A stretch of 64,000 bases of DNA from positions 1 to 64,000 of the forward strand of contig JBOGHW010000091.1 in NCBI GenBank assembly GCA_050744865.1. Direction: 5' to 3'. The translations under genes and the position numbers were made by a program. Of this stretch, positions 1 through 8,403 are shown one piece after another (position 1 is the stretch's first letter; each line of letters begins with the position of its first letter). The notes under the pieces were generated by a model that saw only the letters and a program-made list of their open reading frames with translations, did no database searches and was not told where the DNA came from. Source of the stretch: JAKACA01 sp050744865 (GTDB lineage Bacteria > Actinomycetota > Acidimicrobiia > Acidimicrobiales > Bog-793).

Positions 1-797
1 AAGTGGAGGCGGCCGCCTCCAACCACCGCAGGATCGTCGTCGACGCCTGCTGCCCGCTCGTGACCAAGGTGCACCACGAGATGAAGGTGCGCGCCCGCAA
101 GGGCTACACGGTTCTCTACGTCGGGCACGAGGGCCACGAGGAGGCGATCGGCACGATGGCCGTGGCCCCGGGGGCGGCGCGCCTGGTGGAGACAGCCGAA
201 GACATCGAGGCTGCGGCAGCCGCTGTACCGGCAGGGACCCCGGTGGCACTGCTCGCCCAGACGACGCTCCCACACGGCGAGTGGTCCGGGTTGGTGGACC
301 TGGCAAGGAGGCGCTTCCCGGACATGTGGATGCCGGGGCGCTCGGACCTGTGTTACGCCACTACAAACCGACAGGCGGCGATGCGGGCGCTCGCCCCGGG
401 TTGTGACACCGTCGTTGTCGTGGGGTCGGAGAATTCCTCTAACACGCTGGCCCTTGCCAAGGTCGCGTCGCAGGGGTGCCCGCAGGTGATCAGGGTCAAC
501 TCGCCCGACGAGCTGCCCGAAGACTTGAGTGGGGTGGTGGGTGTGACTGCCGGCGCATCCGCTCCGGAGTGGCTCGTCAGCGAGATCCTCGACCGTCTAG
601 CTCCGGCGGGAGGAGTCGAGATCGTCCACGTGACAGACGAGGACGAGTACTTTCCGCCACCGCCCGAGCTGCGAGATCTCCTCCGGTCGACGGCGGCGGC
701 TCTGGACATGATGCTCGGGGCGGGGTCGCTGGAGACATCCCCTATGGCGTCTGACCGGAGCGTGCGCGCTGCCGACGTGTTGCAGCCCACCGTCTAG
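1..797 (+). CDS. ispH: 4-hydroxy-3-methylbut-2-enyl diphosphate reductase (5'-partial)
   Basis: This is the C-terminal part of IspH (LytB), the cytosolic [4Fe-4S] enzyme that makes IPP and DMAPP in the last step of the MEP isoprenoid pathway. About 264 residues are visible in the frame starting at base 3. The family is usually about 310-330 residues, so roughly the first 50-80, including the first cluster cysteine, lie before the window. Two further cluster-region cysteines are visible in DACCPLVTKVH and SDLCYATTNRQ, and the substrate-contact stretch GSENSSNTLALAKVA is intact. It ends with TAG 19 bases before the next gene, which runs in the same direction. The family call is secure; only the start is unknown. 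Confidence 0.95.
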   Translation, partial: VEAAASNHRRIVVDACCPLVTKVHHEMKVRARKGYTVLYVGHEGHEEAIGTMAVAPGAARLVETAEDIEAAAAAVPAGTPVALLAQTTLPHGEWSGLVDLARRRFPDMWMPGRSDLCYATTNRQAAMRALAPGCDTVVVVGSENSSNTLALAKVASQGCPQVIRVNSPDELPEDLSGVVGVTAGASAPEWLVSEILDRLAPAGGVEIVHVTDEDEYFPPPPELRDLLRSTAAALDMMLGAGSLETSPMASDRSVRAADVLQPTV

Positions 798-816
798 AGC
801 CGGGTACCCTTAGGCA

Positions 817-2184
817 ATGCCATTGCCCCAGGTGGTGGCCGTGGCCGACCCCTCTCCGGCGTCTCTAGCCGGGTTGTTGCCGGGTGACGAGATCCGCTCG
901 ATGAACGGCCAGGTCCCCCGCGACGTCATCGAGTACCAGCTCATCGCCGACGAGCCCACCGTCGAGCTCGACGTCTCGCGCGGCGGGTTGGGGTTCCTGT
1001 TGACAGTCGAGAAGTCGGCTGGCGAGCCTCTCGGGGCCGAGATCGCCTCGGCCTTGTTCGACCAGGTGCGGACGTGCGACAACCACTGCGAATTTTGCTT
1101 CATCTACCAGTTGCCGAAAGGGATGCGCAAGAGTTTGTACCTGAAGGACGACGACTACCGGTTGTCGTTTCTCTACGGCAATTTCACGACGCTGACTCGC
1201 TTCACCGAGCTCGACATCGAGCGCGTGGTCGACCAGCACCTGTCTCCGCTCTATGTCTCGATCCATGCCACGGACCCCGAGGTCCGCGCCAAGCTCCTGC
1301 GCAACCGCCGCGGCGCCATCTCGCTTCGCTGGCTGCGTGCCTTGCTCGACAGGGGGATCGAGATCCACGGCCAGGTCGTGGTCTGCCCGGGCGTGAACGA
1401 CGGGGGAGTGTTGCAGGGAACCATGGCCGGCGTTCTCGACCAGTACCCGGAGCTGGCCTCGGTGGCTCTCGTGCCACTCGGGATCAGCCGGTACTCCGGC
1501 GAAGGGGCGATGCGTCCGCACTCGCCGGCCGAGGCGGCTGCCGTCGTCGACATCGTCGAGGAGTGGCAGCCTGTGTTCGCACGGGCTGTCGGCCACCGCA
1601 TGGTGTACGCCGCCGACGAGTACTACCTGCTCGCAGACCGGGCCTTTCCCGGCGCTGACGCCTACGACGACTTCATCCAGCATGAGAACGGGATCGGAAT
1701 GGCCCGGGCCTTCGAGGCAGACCTACTCGGTGCTGGGGAGTCCCAGCACGGTACCGGCCACACGTCGGGCTTCTTCCAGTGGGTGGAGGGAGCACCGGCC
1801 GAGGGCTACCGGGCACCGAGAGTCGCCGGTGCTGTGCCCGTCACGCTGCGCCCCAAGGCACAGCGCCCGACGATACTCACAGGCGAGTACGGCGCCAGGG
1901 TCCTGTCTCCGCTCATGCAGCGGATCGACCGAGGCGATGTCGAGATCGTTCCTGTCGTCAACCACTTCTTCGGGGGCAACATCGCAGTCACCGGCCTCAT
2001 GACAGGCGCCGATGTCTCGTCGGTGTTGGCAGGGCTTCCTGCCGACGGGCGCTACCTGCTGCCGGACGTGTGCTTGTCCAACGGGGTGTTTCTCGACGGG
2101 GTGCAACTCTCCGAGTTGCCCCGTCCCGTCGAGGTCGTTCCGACCGACGGCGCCTCCTTGCGAAAGGCCCTGGCACTCAGATGA
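817..2184 (+). CDS. DUF512-family radical-SAM-like Fe-S protein with N-terminal PDZ
   Basis: This 455-residue protein belongs to the DUF512 family of radical-SAM-like proteins, whose biochemical role is not settled. It has an N-terminal PDZ-like segment (about residues 1-60, with SLAGLLPGDEI), then a CX3CX2C cluster motif (C87, C91, C94 in CDNHCEFC), a (beta/alpha)-type core, and the DUF512 C-terminus ending near DGVQLSELPRPVEVVP. It lies immediately upstream of der. Its TGA overlaps the der ATG as ATGA, which suggests translational coupling. A DUF512 gene beside der is a common arrangement and suggests a link to ribosome assembly or translation, but that is inference. ATG at 817 follows a short gap after ispH and places the PDZ segment at the N-terminus. 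Confidence 0.88.
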   Translation: MPLPQVVAVADPSPASLAGLLPGDEIRSMNGQVPRDVIEYQLIADEPTVELDVSRGGLGFLLTVEKSAGEPLGAEIASALFDQVRTCDNHCEFCFIYQLPKGMRKSLYLKDDDYRLSFLYGNFTTLTRFTELDIERVVDQHLSPLYVSIHATDPEVRAKLLRNRRGAISLRWLRALLDRGIEIHGQVVVCPGVNDGGVLQGTMAGVLDQYPELASVALVPLGISRYSGEGAMRPHSPAEAAAVVDIVEEWQPVFARAVGHRMVYAADEYYLLADRAFPGADAYDDFIQHENGIGMARAFEADLLGAGESQHGTGHTSGFFQWVEGAPAEGYRAPRVAGAVPVTLRPKAQRPTILTGEYGARVLSPLMQRIDRGDVEIVPVVNHFFGGNIAVTGLMTGADVSSVLAGLPADGRYLLPDVCLSNGVFLDGVQLSELPRPVEVVPTDGASLRKALALR

Positions 2185-3590
2185 GCGAGCTGCCGATCAT
2201 CGTGATCGCCGGACGTCCCAACGTCGGCAAGTCGACCCTCTTCAACCGGATAGCCGGCCGGATGGTCGCCATCGTCGAGCGCCATCCCGGCGTGACCCGG
2301 GACAGGCTCGAGCTCGAGTGCGACTGGGCCGGACGTTCGTTCCTCCTAGTGGACACGGGCGGGCTCACCGAGGCAGGAGACACTCTGGACGACAAAGTGA
2401 CAGAGCAGTCCAAGCGGGCGATGGCGGCCGCTGACCTCGTGCTCTTCGTCATGGACTCGACGACTGGCGTCAGTTCGGCCGACTCGGCGGTGGGCGACTA
2501 CCTGCGGCGCATGAAGGACAAAGTGCTCGTCGTCGCCAACAAGGTCGACTCCGAGCACCGGGAGGCCGACGCCTGGGAGCTGGCCTCGCTCGGGCTGGGG
2601 CTGCCTCACCTCGTGAGCTCTCTTCACGGCCGCGGTATCGGCGACATGCTGGACGAGATGATTGACCGCCTGCCGGTGAGCCACGACGCGACGGGCGATG
2701 CCCTCACGCCTGGCCCCCGGCCCGGCGGCACCGCAGTCGTCAGCGCTCCCGCAGCGACCGAGGGTCCTAGGCGGGACGGAGAAGACTCCGGCGACGAACC
2801 CTCTGTCCGGGAGCCGGCAGTGGTGGCTTCGGTGGCGATTATCGGCCGCCCGAACGTCGGGAAGTCGACGCTGTTCAACAGGCTCGTGGGCGAGGACCGC
2901 TCTGTCGTGCACGACCTGCCGGGTACCACGCGAGATGCCATCGACACGGTGGTCGAGACCGAGATGGGGGCACTGCGGCTCGTCGACACCGCCGGCATGC
3001 GGCGGCGCGCCCGTGAGGGTGAGGCCTCGGAGTACTTCTCGCTCGTGCGGTCGCTGCGAGCCCTCGACCACTGCGACGTGGCCCTGCTGGTGATAGACGC
3101 CAGCGAGGGCGTCACGCACCAGGACCAGAGGCTTGCGGAGCGGATCGATGCCTCAGGCAGCCCGGTCGTCCTGCTCTTGAACAAGTGGGACCTGCTCGAC
3201 ACCGAGCGCCGGCTCGTGGTGGGAGAGGACATAGCCGACCGCCTCGCTTTTCTCGGCTACGCACCGGTGCTCCGCGTCTCGGCCAAGACAGGCCTCGGTG
3301 TGCATCGTCTGCTGCCGGTCATAGAGGAGGCCATCGCCGCCTACCACCGCCGGATCCCGACGTCCCGGCTCAACGAGGCCTTGAAGGCGGCCCAGAGTGC
3401 TCACCCGGCGCCGGGCGCTCGTATCCTGTATGCGGTGCAAGGGGCCATCGACCCACCGACGATCACGCTGTTCGCTACCCGCCGGCTGCCGCCGCCGTAC
3501 TTGCGGTATCTCGAGCGGTCGCTGCGCCAGCGTTTCGAGCTCGGCCCCACGCCGCTCGACATGAGAGTCCGAGTAAGGGCACAGCGGTGA
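2181..3590 (+). CDS. der: Ribosome-assembly GTPase Der (EngA)
   Basis: Der is a double-GTPase that helps mature the 50S ribosomal subunit. The 469-residue product has two tandem G domains. G1 motifs GRPNVGKST occur near residues 9-17 and 222-231, and G4 motifs are NKVD near 120 and NKWD near 334. A KH-like C-terminal domain follows, ending in RVRVRAQR. The linker between the G domains is long and rich in Gly, Pro and Ser (about residues 165-215), somewhat longer than usual. ATG at 2181 overlaps the upstream stop as ATGA. The stop at 3588-3590 overlaps the GTG of the next gene. A longer upstream in-frame extension exists, but it only shadows the DUF512 gene and was not used. Confidence 0.97.
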   Translation: MSELPIIVIAGRPNVGKSTLFNRIAGRMVAIVERHPGVTRDRLELECDWAGRSFLLVDTGGLTEAGDTLDDKVTEQSKRAMAAADLVLFVMDSTTGVSSADSAVGDYLRRMKDKVLVVANKVDSEHREADAWELASLGLGLPHLVSSLHGRGIGDMLDEMIDRLPVSHDATGDALTPGPRPGGTAVVSAPAATEGPRRDGEDSGDEPSVREPAVVASVAIIGRPNVGKSTLFNRLVGEDRSVVHDLPGTTRDAIDTVVETEMGALRLVDTAGMRRRAREGEASEYFSLVRSLRALDHCDVALLVIDASEGVTHQDQRLAERIDASGSPVVLLLNKWDLLDTERRLVVGEDIADRLAFLGYAPVLRVSAKTGLGVHRLLPVIEEAIAAYHRRIPTSRLNEALKAAQSAHPAPGARILYAVQGAIDPPTITLFATRRLPPPYLRYLERSLRQRFELGPTPLDMRVRVRAQR

Positions 3591-5182
3591 GCCAAGGCGA
3601 GCCTGTGGAGACCGCACAGCCCGTGGGGGCCGGCGAGCCGAACGGAGCCGCAGAGACGCAAGCCGCCAGCAGGATCGAGGCAGCGACTGACAGGGCCACC
3701 GAGGGCAACCTGGAGAAGGGCGCAGCCAAGCTGAAGTCCCAGCACAAGCTCTTCGTCCGCGACCGGCTTGCCATGCTGCTTGACAACGGGTCGTTCATCG
3801 AGGACGGCCTCCTTGCCAATGCTCTCGGCCAGGACCTCCCGGCAGACGGCGTCGTGACAGGCCGTGGCCTCGTCGAAGGCCGCCCCGTGTGTGTGATGGC
3901 CAACGACCCCACGGTCAAGGCCGGGTCGTGGGGAGCCCGGACGGTCGAGAAGATCGTGCGTCTCACCGAGTACGCGCTCGAGCATGAGTTGCCCGTCTTC
4001 TACCTCGTCGACTCGGCCGGGGCGCGCATCACCGACCAGGTCGAGCTGTTCCCCGGCCGGCGGGGAGCAGGCCGCATCTTCTACAACGAGGTACGGCTCT
4101 CCGGGCGGGTGCCCCAGATCTGCTGCCTATTCGGCCCGTCTGCGGCGGGCGGTGCCTACATTCCTGCTTTCTGCGACGTCGTGTTCATGGTCGAGCGGAA
4201 CGCCTCGATGTACCTCGGGTCCCCCCGAATGGCCGAGATGGTCGTGGGCGAGATGACCGACCTGGAGGAGATGGGCGGGGCCCGCATGCACGCCACGGTC
4301 TCGGGCTGCGGCGACAACCTCGTGGCTGACGACGAGCAGGCGATCGAGGCCGCCAAGGCCTACTTCTCCTACCTGCCCGGCTCCTGGCGGGAGGCGCCGC
4401 CGTTCGCGGGCACGAGCGAGCCAGCAGGATCGCTGACATCGGCCACGATCCCGGCTTCTGAGGCAGCCGGGTACTCCATCTATTCGGTGATAGACGGGCT
4501 TGTCGACGAAGCTTCCTTCTTCGAGCTGAAGCCGCTGTTCGCACCTGAGCTGGTGATCGGGTGGGCCCGCTTGGCAGGTCGCTCGATCGGCATCGTCGCC
4601 AACAATCCGGCTTCTCGGGGGGGAGTGCTTTTTACCGATTCTGCCGACAAGGCGGCTCGCTTCATCTGGAATGCCGACGCCTTCAACGTGCCGTTGCTCT
4701 TCTTGGCCGACGTGCCGGGCTTCATGATCGGGACTCAGGTCGAGCGTGAGGGCATCATCCGCCACGGGGCCAAGATGATCACCGCGGTCTCGGAGGCGAC
4801 GGTGCCGAAGATTTCTGTCATCCTGCGAAAGGCCTACGGCGCCGGCCTTTACGCGATGAGCGGGCCGGCGTTCGCTCCCGACGCCTGCATCGCGTTGCCT
4901 TCGGCCAAGATCGCGGTCATGGGTCCCGAGCCCGCCGTGAACGCCGTGTACGCCAACAAGATCGCAGCGATCGCGGAAGGTCACGAGCGTCGGGCGTTCG
5001 TTGAGGCCCGCCGCGAGGAGTACGAGACTGATGTCGACCTGCTGCGCCTCGCCTCCGACCTTGTGATCGACGCCGTCGTGCAGCCGGAGGCATTGCGCGA
5101 TGAGCTCATCGCGCGCTTTTCTCTGGCTGAGTCGAAGTCCCGATGGCTCACGGATCGGCACCACGGCGTACCCCCGGTGTGA
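3587..5182 (+). CDS. Acyl-CoA (propionyl-CoA type) carboxylase, carboxyltransferase subunit
   Basis: This 531-residue protein is a biotin-dependent carboxyltransferase (AccD5/PccB-like) that moves CO2 from carboxybiotin to an acyl-CoA. Both crotonase-like halves are present. The N-half carries GARITDQVELFPGRRGAGR and GPSAAGGAYIPAF, and the C-half carries ADVPGFMIGTQVEREGIIRHGAK and RKAYGAGLYAMSGPAF. The first 35 or so residues are Ala/Glu-rich and probably disordered. GTG at 3587 was chosen because it overlaps the der stop (GTGA). The biotin carboxylase and carrier subunits are not in the window, so the true substrate (acetyl-, propionyl- or methylmalonyl-CoA) cannot be fixed. Confidence 0.92.
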   Translation: MSQGEPVETAQPVGAGEPNGAAETQAASRIEAATDRATEGNLEKGAAKLKSQHKLFVRDRLAMLLDNGSFIEDGLLANALGQDLPADGVVTGRGLVEGRPVCVMANDPTVKAGSWGARTVEKIVRLTEYALEHELPVFYLVDSAGARITDQVELFPGRRGAGRIFYNEVRLSGRVPQICCLFGPSAAGGAYIPAFCDVVFMVERNASMYLGSPRMAEMVVGEMTDLEEMGGARMHATVSGCGDNLVADDEQAIEAAKAYFSYLPGSWREAPPFAGTSEPAGSLTSATIPASEAAGYSIYSVIDGLVDEASFFELKPLFAPELVIGWARLAGRSIGIVANNPASRGGVLFTDSADKAARFIWNADAFNVPLLFLADVPGFMIGTQVEREGIIRHGAKMITAVSEATVPKISVILRKAYGAGLYAMSGPAFAPDACIALPSAKIAVMGPEPAVNAVYANKIAAIAEGHERRAFVEARREEYETDVDLLRLASDLVIDAVVQPEALRDELIARFSLAESKSRWLTDRHHGVPPV

Positions 5183-5715
5183 GCTCCGGCCAGACTCCTG
5201 TACCTGGTGGTGACGGCCAGCAGCGCCCGGCCTCTGAGCCTCCTCGCCGTTCGCCGCCCACGCCAGATGCAGGCGGCCGCCCGTCGTCCGGGCAGCGCCC
5301 ACGCTCCCGGCCGCAGAGTGATGCGGGCGAGCCCCGCCTGCGGCCCCGCCGCCCGCCGGAGCCCGGTGCCACAGCCGGGGACGTATCCAAGACCGGCCCT
5401 GCGCGGCCCCCACGGCCGCGTGAACCCAACGCGGCAGACCGCCGCGGCCGACGACCCACCGGAAGCGGGCCGGCGGACGACGCAAAGAGGGGGGCGAGCG
5501 CGAATCGCCGCCGCTCCGGAGGAACTGCCTCAGCCAAACCGGCCAAGAGAGATCCGAGCGCTCGCGACCGCAGAGCACCGGGAGAAGAAGAAGAAGAGGA
5601 CGAGGAGGGTCAGGCGAGGGCACCCTGGCATTTCAAGGCGATGGTGGTTGCGTCGGTGGTGTACCTCGGATACCGGACCTACCAGGGAGTGAGTTGGCTC
5701 ACCCATCACCTGTAG
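5179..5715 (+). CDS. Disordered Pro/Arg-rich protein with C-terminal membrane segment
   Basis: I do not recognise the family. The 178-residue product is dominated by Pro, Arg, Gly and Ser (about residues 1-135). An acidic Glu/Asp run follows near 140-150, and the last 30 residues look like a single membrane-associated helix (AMVVASVVYLGYRTYQGVSW). GTG at 5179 overlaps the carboxylase stop as GTGA, like the two preceding gene joints. An ATG at 5143 inside the carboxylase is in the same frame but less likely. In some actinobacteria a short AccE/epsilon-like gene follows the carboxyltransferase, but nothing here proves that identity. Confidence 0.6.
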   Translation: MSSGQTPVPGGDGQQRPASEPPRRSPPTPDAGGRPSSGQRPRSRPQSDAGEPRLRPRRPPEPGATAGDVSKTGPARPPRPREPNAADRRGRRPTGSGPADDAKRGASANRRRSGGTASAKPAKRDPSARDRRAPGEEEEEDEEGQARAPWHFKAMVVASVVYLGYRTYQGVSWLTHHL

Positions 5716-5804
5716 GGCTCGGCGCCTCGCTGGAGCAGGTGACCAACGAGCCCGTGCAGCGTGTCTAGAGCGCGCAGGCGGCCGTCTCACGCGCCGAGTC
5801 CCCC

Positions 5805-5833
5805 GCGAAACGTGCGTTTCCCTGCCCACCTGG
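5805..5833 (+). repeat. Diverged copy of GAAACGTRCGT/CCCACCTG intergenic repeat
   Basis: This stretch in the gap between the disordered-protein gene and the convergent fmdB-like gene contains GCGAAACGTGCGTTTCC followed by TGCCCACCTGG. It is preceded at 5791 by ACGCGCCGAGTC, matching the context of the copies at 49.2 and 62.5 kb. It is the most diverged of four copies. Confidence 0.55.
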
Positions 5834-5878
5834 CTCGCAGAGAGATTCGGTCGTGCGAGCCGGCGTCAGTGCCGAGAG

Positions 5879-6103
5879 TTACCGGGCGCAGGCACAACCG
5901 GAACCGCAGCCGCTCCCGCCCCGTTGAGGTGCAGCGTCACTGCGGCCCACGGCCTTGCCGGCTGTTGCAAACACCGACAGCAGGCGCCGCACGTCCGGGT
6001 GCCCGTTCGGGCAGGGCGGGGGAGTGGCGTCCGAGAGCTCAGCGGCTCGTCTCGCTTCGAAACGCGTGTCGCACTGCGAGCACCGGAACTCGTAGATCGG
6101 CAT
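5879..6103 (-). CDS. FmdB-family zinc-ribbon protein
   Basis: This small 74-residue protein begins MPIYEFRCSQCDTRFEARR, the hallmark of the FmdB/CxxC_CXXC_SSSS family of zinc ribbons. The first knuckle is CSQC. The second is degenerate, with a single Cys in the segment PPPCPNGH. The C-terminus is Gly/Cys-rich (GSGCGSGCACAR), which is common in this family and may bind metal. The family is proposed to be regulatory, but its molecular role is unknown. ATG at 6103 was chosen because the family always starts at this point; a longer reading to 6178 adds unrelated residues. It is convergent with the gene ending at 5715. Confidence 0.85.
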   Translation of the reverse strand: MPIYEFRCSQCDTRFEARRAAELSDATPPPCPNGHPDVRRLLSVFATAGKAVGRSDAAPQRGGSGCGSGCACAR

Positions 6104-6113
6104 CGGCGGCAGT

Positions 6114-6659
6114 CTAGGTTGGCTCGCCAGCCTCGGAAGCCCACAAGCGGCGAACGTCAGCCACCACCTGAGCGACATCGACAGGGTGGCTGGTGTCGAT
6201 CTCGAGAACCGGCCAGCCTCCGGCCACCGGCTCAGTCACGTCGCTGTGCCAGATTTCCTCAGCAGTGCGGCTCGAGTCGAAGTGCCCACCAAGGCGGGAC
6301 GAGGCGCGTGCCCTGTAGCGGGCGGCGGCGGTGTCCCTGTCACAGCGGCAGAAGACCTCCACCACGGCGCCCGGCAGTTGCGCCAGGCTGGCGGCCGCCA
6401 AGGACCTGTGGAAGTTGCTCTCCAGCACAGCCCCGCTCGATGCTCTGGCGGCGACAGCAAACAAGACACCTGTGGCGGCCCGGCCCAGAGTCTTGGATGC
6501 CTCCACGTCGGGTACGGCGATCTCGGACATGAGCGCCTCTTTGATCAGGTCCTTCGCGATCAGCGGTACGCCGAGACTAAGAGCCAACTGGCCGGCCAGT
6601 GTGGACTTTCCGCTGCCCGGTGGGCCGTTGACGCACACGAAGAGCGGCGAGGGGGCCAC
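6114..6659 (-). CDS. P-loop kinase-like protein (AAA/zeta-type)
   Basis: This product of about 181 residues is a small P-loop kinase or phosphotransferase. Near the N-terminus it has a Walker A, NGPPGSGKSTLAG, followed by a lid/substrate region and repeated Arg residues (about 110-130). This is the general plan of zeta-toxin, chloramphenicol-phosphotransferase and AAA_33 proteins. The substrate is unknown. GTG at 6659 was picked because it puts the Walker A near residue 10. An open frame continues to 6851 but would overlap the cold-shock gene's leader. No antitoxin-like gene is adjacent, so a toxin role is not supported. Confidence 0.7.
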   Translation of the reverse strand: MAPSPLFVCVNGPPGSGKSTLAGQLALSLGVPLIAKDLIKEALMSEIAVPDVEASKTLGRAATGVLFAVAARASSGAVLESNFHRSLAAASLAQLPGAVVEVFCRCDRDTAAARYRARASSRLGGHFDSSRTAEEIWHSDVTEPVAGGWPVLEIDTSHPVDVAQVVADVRRLWASEAGEPT

Positions 6660-6810
6660 GGGCCAGGTTGGCACGTGGTGGCCAACCGGGCCAGTTTTGC
6701 TCCCAAGCCCTTCACAGAAACGATAAGCTTCCCGCCAACACCCTCGGTTTCCTCCCACGTAGGCCGAGTAGAGGCGGTTTTGGTCCGCTGGGTCCACACG
6801 TGGTTGAAAA

Positions 6811-6820
6811 GGAAGAAGAG
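6811..6820 (+). promoter_or_regulatory. Ribosome-binding site for the cold-shock gene
   Basis: The purine-rich GGAAGAAGAG lies just upstream of GTG 6823 and supports that start codon over internal ATGs. Confidence 0.6.
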
Positions 6821-6822
6821 AA

Positions 6823-7026
6823 GTGTCGGCAGGAACAGTGAAGTGGTTCAACTCTACGAAGGGCTACGGCTTTATCACCCCAGAGGCTGGTGGGCCGGAC
6901 CTGTTCGTACATCACTCAGCTATCGAGGTCCAAGGATTCCGGGAGCTGCAAGAGGGACAGCGGGTCGAGTTCGATTCCGAACAGGGCCCCAAGGGACTGC
7001 AGGCAGTTCGCGTTCGTATTGCCTAG
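6823..7026 (+). CDS. Cold-shock domain protein
   Basis: This 67-residue single-domain CSD protein is an RNA/ssDNA chaperone. The RNP1-like segment is GYGFITPEAG and RNP2-like is DLFVHHSAI. The N-terminus GTVKWFNSTKGYGF and the C-terminal QAVRVRI strand are typical. The start is GTG at 6823, with a good purine-rich ribosome-binding site. The gene overlaps the start of the following small gene by 8 bases, so the two are probably translated together. Confidence 0.96.
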   Translation: MSAGTVKWFNSTKGYGFITPEAGGPDLFVHHSAIEVQGFRELQEGQRVEFDSEQGPKGLQAVRVRIA

Positions 7027-7372
7027 TCCCGCTGGGCAGCCCTCCGACCGAGGCAGCCGAACCGGGCCGCCGCGGCAAGCTCGTCCTTCGCGAGCTGACG
7101 TCGACGAGCAGATACTCCGCCTGAGAGACGGCGGTAGCTCCTACTCATCGGTCGCCAGCAAGCTTGGGCTGCCGAGGGCAGTCGACGCGCAGGCCGGCTT
7201 CATCCGTGCCCTGAAGCGCCGGCCGGAGGACCAGCAGGTCGATCTCACCGGCAGGGAAGCTGCTCGCCTCGACACTCTGGAGGCTCGGGTCCGCAGCCGC
7301 GATGCCGAGGATCCCGAGAAGATGAACAGGCGCCTGGTGGCGCTCGAGAGGCTTCGCGACGCCCTGAAGTAG
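7019..7372 (+). CDS. Small helix-rich protein downstream of cold-shock gene
   Basis: This conserved-looking protein of about 117 residues has no assigned function. From about residue 25 it reads VDEQILRLRDGGSSYSSVAS, resembling a helix-turn-helix of the sigma-region-4/resolvase type. A predicted helical C-terminus follows (EARVRSRDAEDPEKMNRRLV). I recall similar proteins in actinobacteria but cannot name the family. The only usable start near the expected N-terminus is TTG at 7019, which overlaps the cold-shock stop by 8 bases. The reading frame stays open upstream inside the cold-shock gene, so the start is uncertain. Confidence 0.6.
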   Translation: MPSPAGQPSDRGSRTGPPRQARPSRADVDEQILRLRDGGSSYSSVASKLGLPRAVDAQAGFIRALKRRPEDQQVDLTGREAARLDTLEARVRSRDAEDPEKMNRRLVALERLRDALK

Positions 7373-7423
7373 CAGAGTTGACGACTATTTGACAGCCCGT
7401 TGCACCGAGTAACGGGAAGTGAG

Positions 7424-7451
7424 CCCGGCCGCTCCCGGTGAGGTGGCCGGG
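7424..7451 (+). terminator. Inverted repeat, probable terminator of the cold-shock operon
   Basis: The arms CCCGGCC (7424-7430) and GGCCGGG (7445-7451) form a 7-bp GC-rich stem with a 14-base loop, followed by TCTTG. It sits 51 bases after the operon's last stop. Confidence 0.45.
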
Positions 7452-7622
7452 TCTTGCGCGTTCGGAGGGCCCTCGCCACCGTTAGGGGATAGTCGGGAGA
7501 GCAACCGTGGATGTGCCTGCGGGATTGAATATGACGTGAGGCGAAGCGGCTCAACCGAACGGCAAGTCGGCCAGGGTGACCCGGCCTTCGGTGTTGGCCC
7601 CGACGAGGACGCCGACCAGGAC

Positions 7623-8246
7623 GTGGACGAGCAGAGGGCGGTTGGCTACGCCACGCTCTTCGGGGATCGCGGCAACGGGGTGACGGCTCGCACGTTCGAC
7701 GGCGAGCTCAAGGCGACGGCCGTGCTGATCCTGGGCGACGCTTCGGCGGCCGAGGACGTCTGGCAGGAGCTGCACTGCAAGGCCTGGCAGCTGTGGCAAC
7801 GGGACCTGGCTGGCAGATCCAGCTCCGATCGCCGCGGCTGGTGCCGCCGCGTGTTGCTCAACGACTGCCTACGACATCTTCGCCGGCGTGCTCGCGAGAT
7901 GCCGACCGAGATCGCAGAGCACCAGTTGCCCCCCGCCGGCGGCGGCTGGGAGCCGATTGCTCCACAGGGCTCACCTCGGGAGTGGGCGATCGACATCGTC
8001 AGCCCCACGGAGTGGAAGCTCGTGGCGGGGCGGACGATCCTTGCCACCGACAACGCCGGCCAGAGTTGGCAAACCGTCAGGTCCGACATCCCTCTCGGCA
8101 GCAGCCCCGCCAGCATGCCGGACTTCGTCACCGCGCAGGTTGGTTGGTACCTGGGCGAAGGATCCGAGGCACTCTTCCGGACCACCGACGGCGGCAGCAG
8201 CTGGCGGCAGGTGACCGTCCCAGGTGTCGGCAGCAACACGAATTAG
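7623..8246 (+). pseudogene. ECF-sigma-like fragment joined to BNR/Ycf48-like fragment
   Basis: The open frame (open from 7419; GTG candidates at 7623 and 7680) joins two unrelated pieces. Around 7715-7910 the translation LGDASAAEDVWQELHCKAWQ, followed by an Arg-rich helix RHLRRRAREM, resembles region 2 of an ECF sigma factor. From about 7978 it becomes BNR/photosystem-assembly-like, with TDNAGQSWQTV and TTDGGSSWRQV. Neither part is complete: there is no sigma region 4, only about two propeller repeats, and no signal peptide. The simplest reading is two decayed genes fused by deletion. An active chimera cannot be excluded. Confidence 0.4.
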
Positions 8247-8403
8247 GAAGCTGGCTGTCGGTCAACGGGTCGAGGGCCGACGCGTCTGCGTCTTTGGCGG
8301 ACGAGGCAACTGCGGCATCCAACCTCGCGGCGCGGCGGAGGGATCGGACCGGCGGCTCGGGTCACGGATCGTTACTAGCCCAGACTAGGGTGTTGCTCTC
8401 GTA

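Noticed and set aside
865..1683. 272-codon minus-strand frame opposite the DUF512 gene
   Set aside because: It mirrors a real radical-SAM-like gene; its composition is that of a shadow frame and no start signal is seen.
4127..5623. Open frame of about 500 codons on the minus strand opposite the carboxyltransferase gene
   Set aside because: It is antisense to a clearly conserved gene, has Arg/His/Pro-biased composition typical of high-GC shadow frames and no recognisable domain.
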